Source of the DNA: Actinomycetaceae bacterium | GTDB lineage: Bacteria; Actinomycetota; Actinomycetes; Actinomycetales; Actinomycetaceae | Length of the DNA stretch: 64,000 nt | Assembly (NCBI GenBank): GCA_012516575.1 | Contig: JAAYWS010000125.1 | Coordinates: 16,933 to 80,932, forward strand | Direction: 5' to 3' | Shown here: piece after piece, positions 63,112 to 64,000 of the stretch | Position numbering within the stretch: the stretch's first letter is position 1 | Layout: each line of letters starts with the position of its first letter | The notes under the pieces: generated by a model | Seen by the model: only the letters and a program-made list of their open reading frames with translations | What the model was told of the DNA's origin: nothing | The model's database searches: none | Made by a program: the position numbers and the translations under genes

Positions 63112-63615
63112 ATGAGTGATGTGGCATCGGGCGATATGGGCCCTTGGTTGTCTCCGGATGACCTCGATTTTATTCGGCGCAAGACGCCGATTTTGTACGT
63201 CGATATTATTCCGGTGCGCTTGGGGCAAAGCGGGCAGTTAGAAGCAATTGGGCTACTGCTTTCTGCAAAAAACGACGGTATTATCCGTTCGATTGTGTCC
63301 GGCCGAGTGCTGTATCACGAATCAATCCGAGATGCGATTGCGCGACATATTGAAAAAGATCTCGGGCAGATGGCGATTCCGCAAATCCCTGCTCATCTGG
63401 CACCTTTCACAGTATGCGAGTACTTCCCCACCCCGGGTGAAGGCCAACACGATCCTCGGCAACATGCGGTGTCGTTGGCATATATCGTACCGATGGTCGG
63501 AGACTGTGAGCCGTCGAGCGATGCGCTCGAAGTCAGCTGGTTCACTCCAGGGGAAATGAACACTGCCTCGTTACAAGCCGAAATCGACGCAAAGCATCGA
63601 CCGCTTATTCGTTAG
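63112..63615 (+). CDS. DUF4916 (Nudix-like) family protein
   Basis: 168 residues from ATG at 63112; 12 extra codons are open upstream but no SD is seen in either place. PILYVDIIPVRLG near 27 and GIIRSIVSGRVLYHESIRDAIARHIEKDLG near 58 fit DUF4916, a Nudix-fold group whose Nudix box is degenerate (lacks the REUXEE glutamates). Function unknown. Followed by a weak hairpin and palindromes. Confidence 0.75.
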   Translation: MSDVASGDMGPWLSPDDLDFIRRKTPILYVDIIPVRLGQSGQLEAIGLLLSAKNDGIIRSIVSGRVLYHESIRDAIARHIEKDLGQMAIPQIPAHLAPFTVCEYFPTPGEGQHDPRQHAVSLAYIVPMVGDCEPSSDALEVSWFTPGEMNTASLQAEIDAKHRPLIR

Positions 63616-63631
63616 GCACTGGCGTATTTAG

Positions 63632-63655
63632 GGCGCGTCTAAAACCATACGCGCC
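63632..63655 (+). terminator. Weak hairpin after DUF4916 gene
   Basis: GGCGCGT / ACGCGCC, 7 bp, loop of 10. No T-run; a possible but weak terminator. Confidence 0.4.
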
Positions 63656-63747
63656 GCTACTTTAGGGCGCTCTTCGCATTTGAGCGTGTAGGGTGTTGTG
63701 GATTTCGCCTAGTTGACCAAAATTTGACCGCCGAGCGAACCTAACTC

Positions 63748-63799
63748 ACATATACGGTGAGTATCGTGTCGTATAGGGCACGATACTCACCGTATATGT
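63748..63799. repeat. Perfect palindrome, 21-bp arms
   Basis: Arms 63748-63768 and 63779-63799 (core CGGTGAGTATCGTG / CACGATACTCACCG), loop TCGTATAGGG. No shared sequence with the 40.9/56.5-kb palindrome. In the 385-base gene-free end region. Confidence 0.85.
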
Positions 63800-63925
63800 C
63801 ACTAAGGGATGTGAACTTCAGCCGTTGGGTTGTGAGTTTCAGGTGGTTGTTCTTGCCAACCGCCAGTCGGACAAGCCCGTTTAGTGGTGGTGTCGGCGTT
63901 AATGGGCGCGATATCAGCTTCATCT

Positions 63926-64000
63926 GAACTTAAGTATCAACTTTTACCACATCCAAGCCGTATATAGCGCTGGATGTGGTAAAAGTTGATACTTAAGTTC
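63926..64000. repeat. Very long perfect palindrome, arms of at least 30 bp
   Basis: Left arm 63926-63955 and right arm 63971-64000 are perfect reverse complements (core ACTTTTACCACATCCA), with a 15-base loop. The right arm reaches the window edge, so the stem may be longer. No T-run inside. Confidence 0.85.

Overview
The window is a contiguous stretch of bacterial chromosome from a high-GC Gram-positive lineage. Moderate GC with AT-rich spacers, a VKOR protein, a DevS/DevR-like two-component pair, PimB, DUF3017 and DUF4916 remnants and members, an LtbR-like IclR gene divergent from leuCD and frequent leaderless promoters all point to Actinobacteria. An Actinomycetaceae member (Arcanobacterium/Trueperella-like) is my best guess, but the genus is inference. 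Nearly all space is chromosomal housekeeping; I see no prophage, IS transposase, CRISPR array or rRNA operon.

Layout. 1-3.3 kb: 5' end of leuS, a HIT hydrolase, VKOR, a HAD phosphatase, a DUF4282 membrane protein. 3.4-5.6 kb: AI-2E-family permease and deoD. 5.6-8.7 kb: a SAM riboswitch controlling the methionine importer metN-metI-metQ. 8.9-15.4 kb: PfkB kinase, GNAT, transaldolase, MogA/MoaB, MFS permease, type II NADH dehydrogenase. 15.5-25 kb: tRNA-Ala, then minus-strand nadD / membrane protein / rsfS / phosphatase, thioredoxin, LLM oxidoreductase, and rne - rplU-rpmA - obgE. 25.3-34.1 kb: cydAB and cydDC (cytochrome bd and its maturation exporter), translationally coupled to a GAF histidine kinase and convergent with a DevR/NarL-type regulator. 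33.5-40.1 kb: a minus-strand operon recG-rsmD-coaD-coiled coil-yceD-rnc-mutM-response regulator, with no rpmF in the usual place. rpmB follows on the other strand.

41-49 kb is a cell-envelope neighbourhood: ddl, two tandem secreted proteins built of aromatic WYY wall/glucan-binding repeats, an AMIN-like lipoprotein, an acyltransferase and murA. 49-54 kb: leuCD, LtbR-like regulator, pimB and an S66-family peptidase homologue. 54-57 kb is the most accessory part: two identical tRNA-Glu genes bracket a third repeat protein, a nonsense-broken DUF3017 remnant and a long palindromic repeat. 57-64 kb: tRNA-Gln, gltX, MalY-like aminotransferase, FAH-family enzyme, a conserved hypothetical, tRNA-Leu, peroxiredoxin, a small membrane protein whose stop codon lies in a 17-bp tandem repeat, and a DUF4916 protein.

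The most unusual signals are non-coding. Two copies of a 63-bp near-perfect palindrome (26-bp arms) sit 15.6 kb apart with their 11-nt loops in opposite orientation although the flanks run the same way. Two more long perfect palindromes (21 and at least 30 bp arms) lie in the last 250 bases. These, the paralogous Cys-paired wall-binding proteins with a shared promoter motif, and the SAM riboswitch whose closing helix takes in the Shine-Dalgarno are the items I would look at first.
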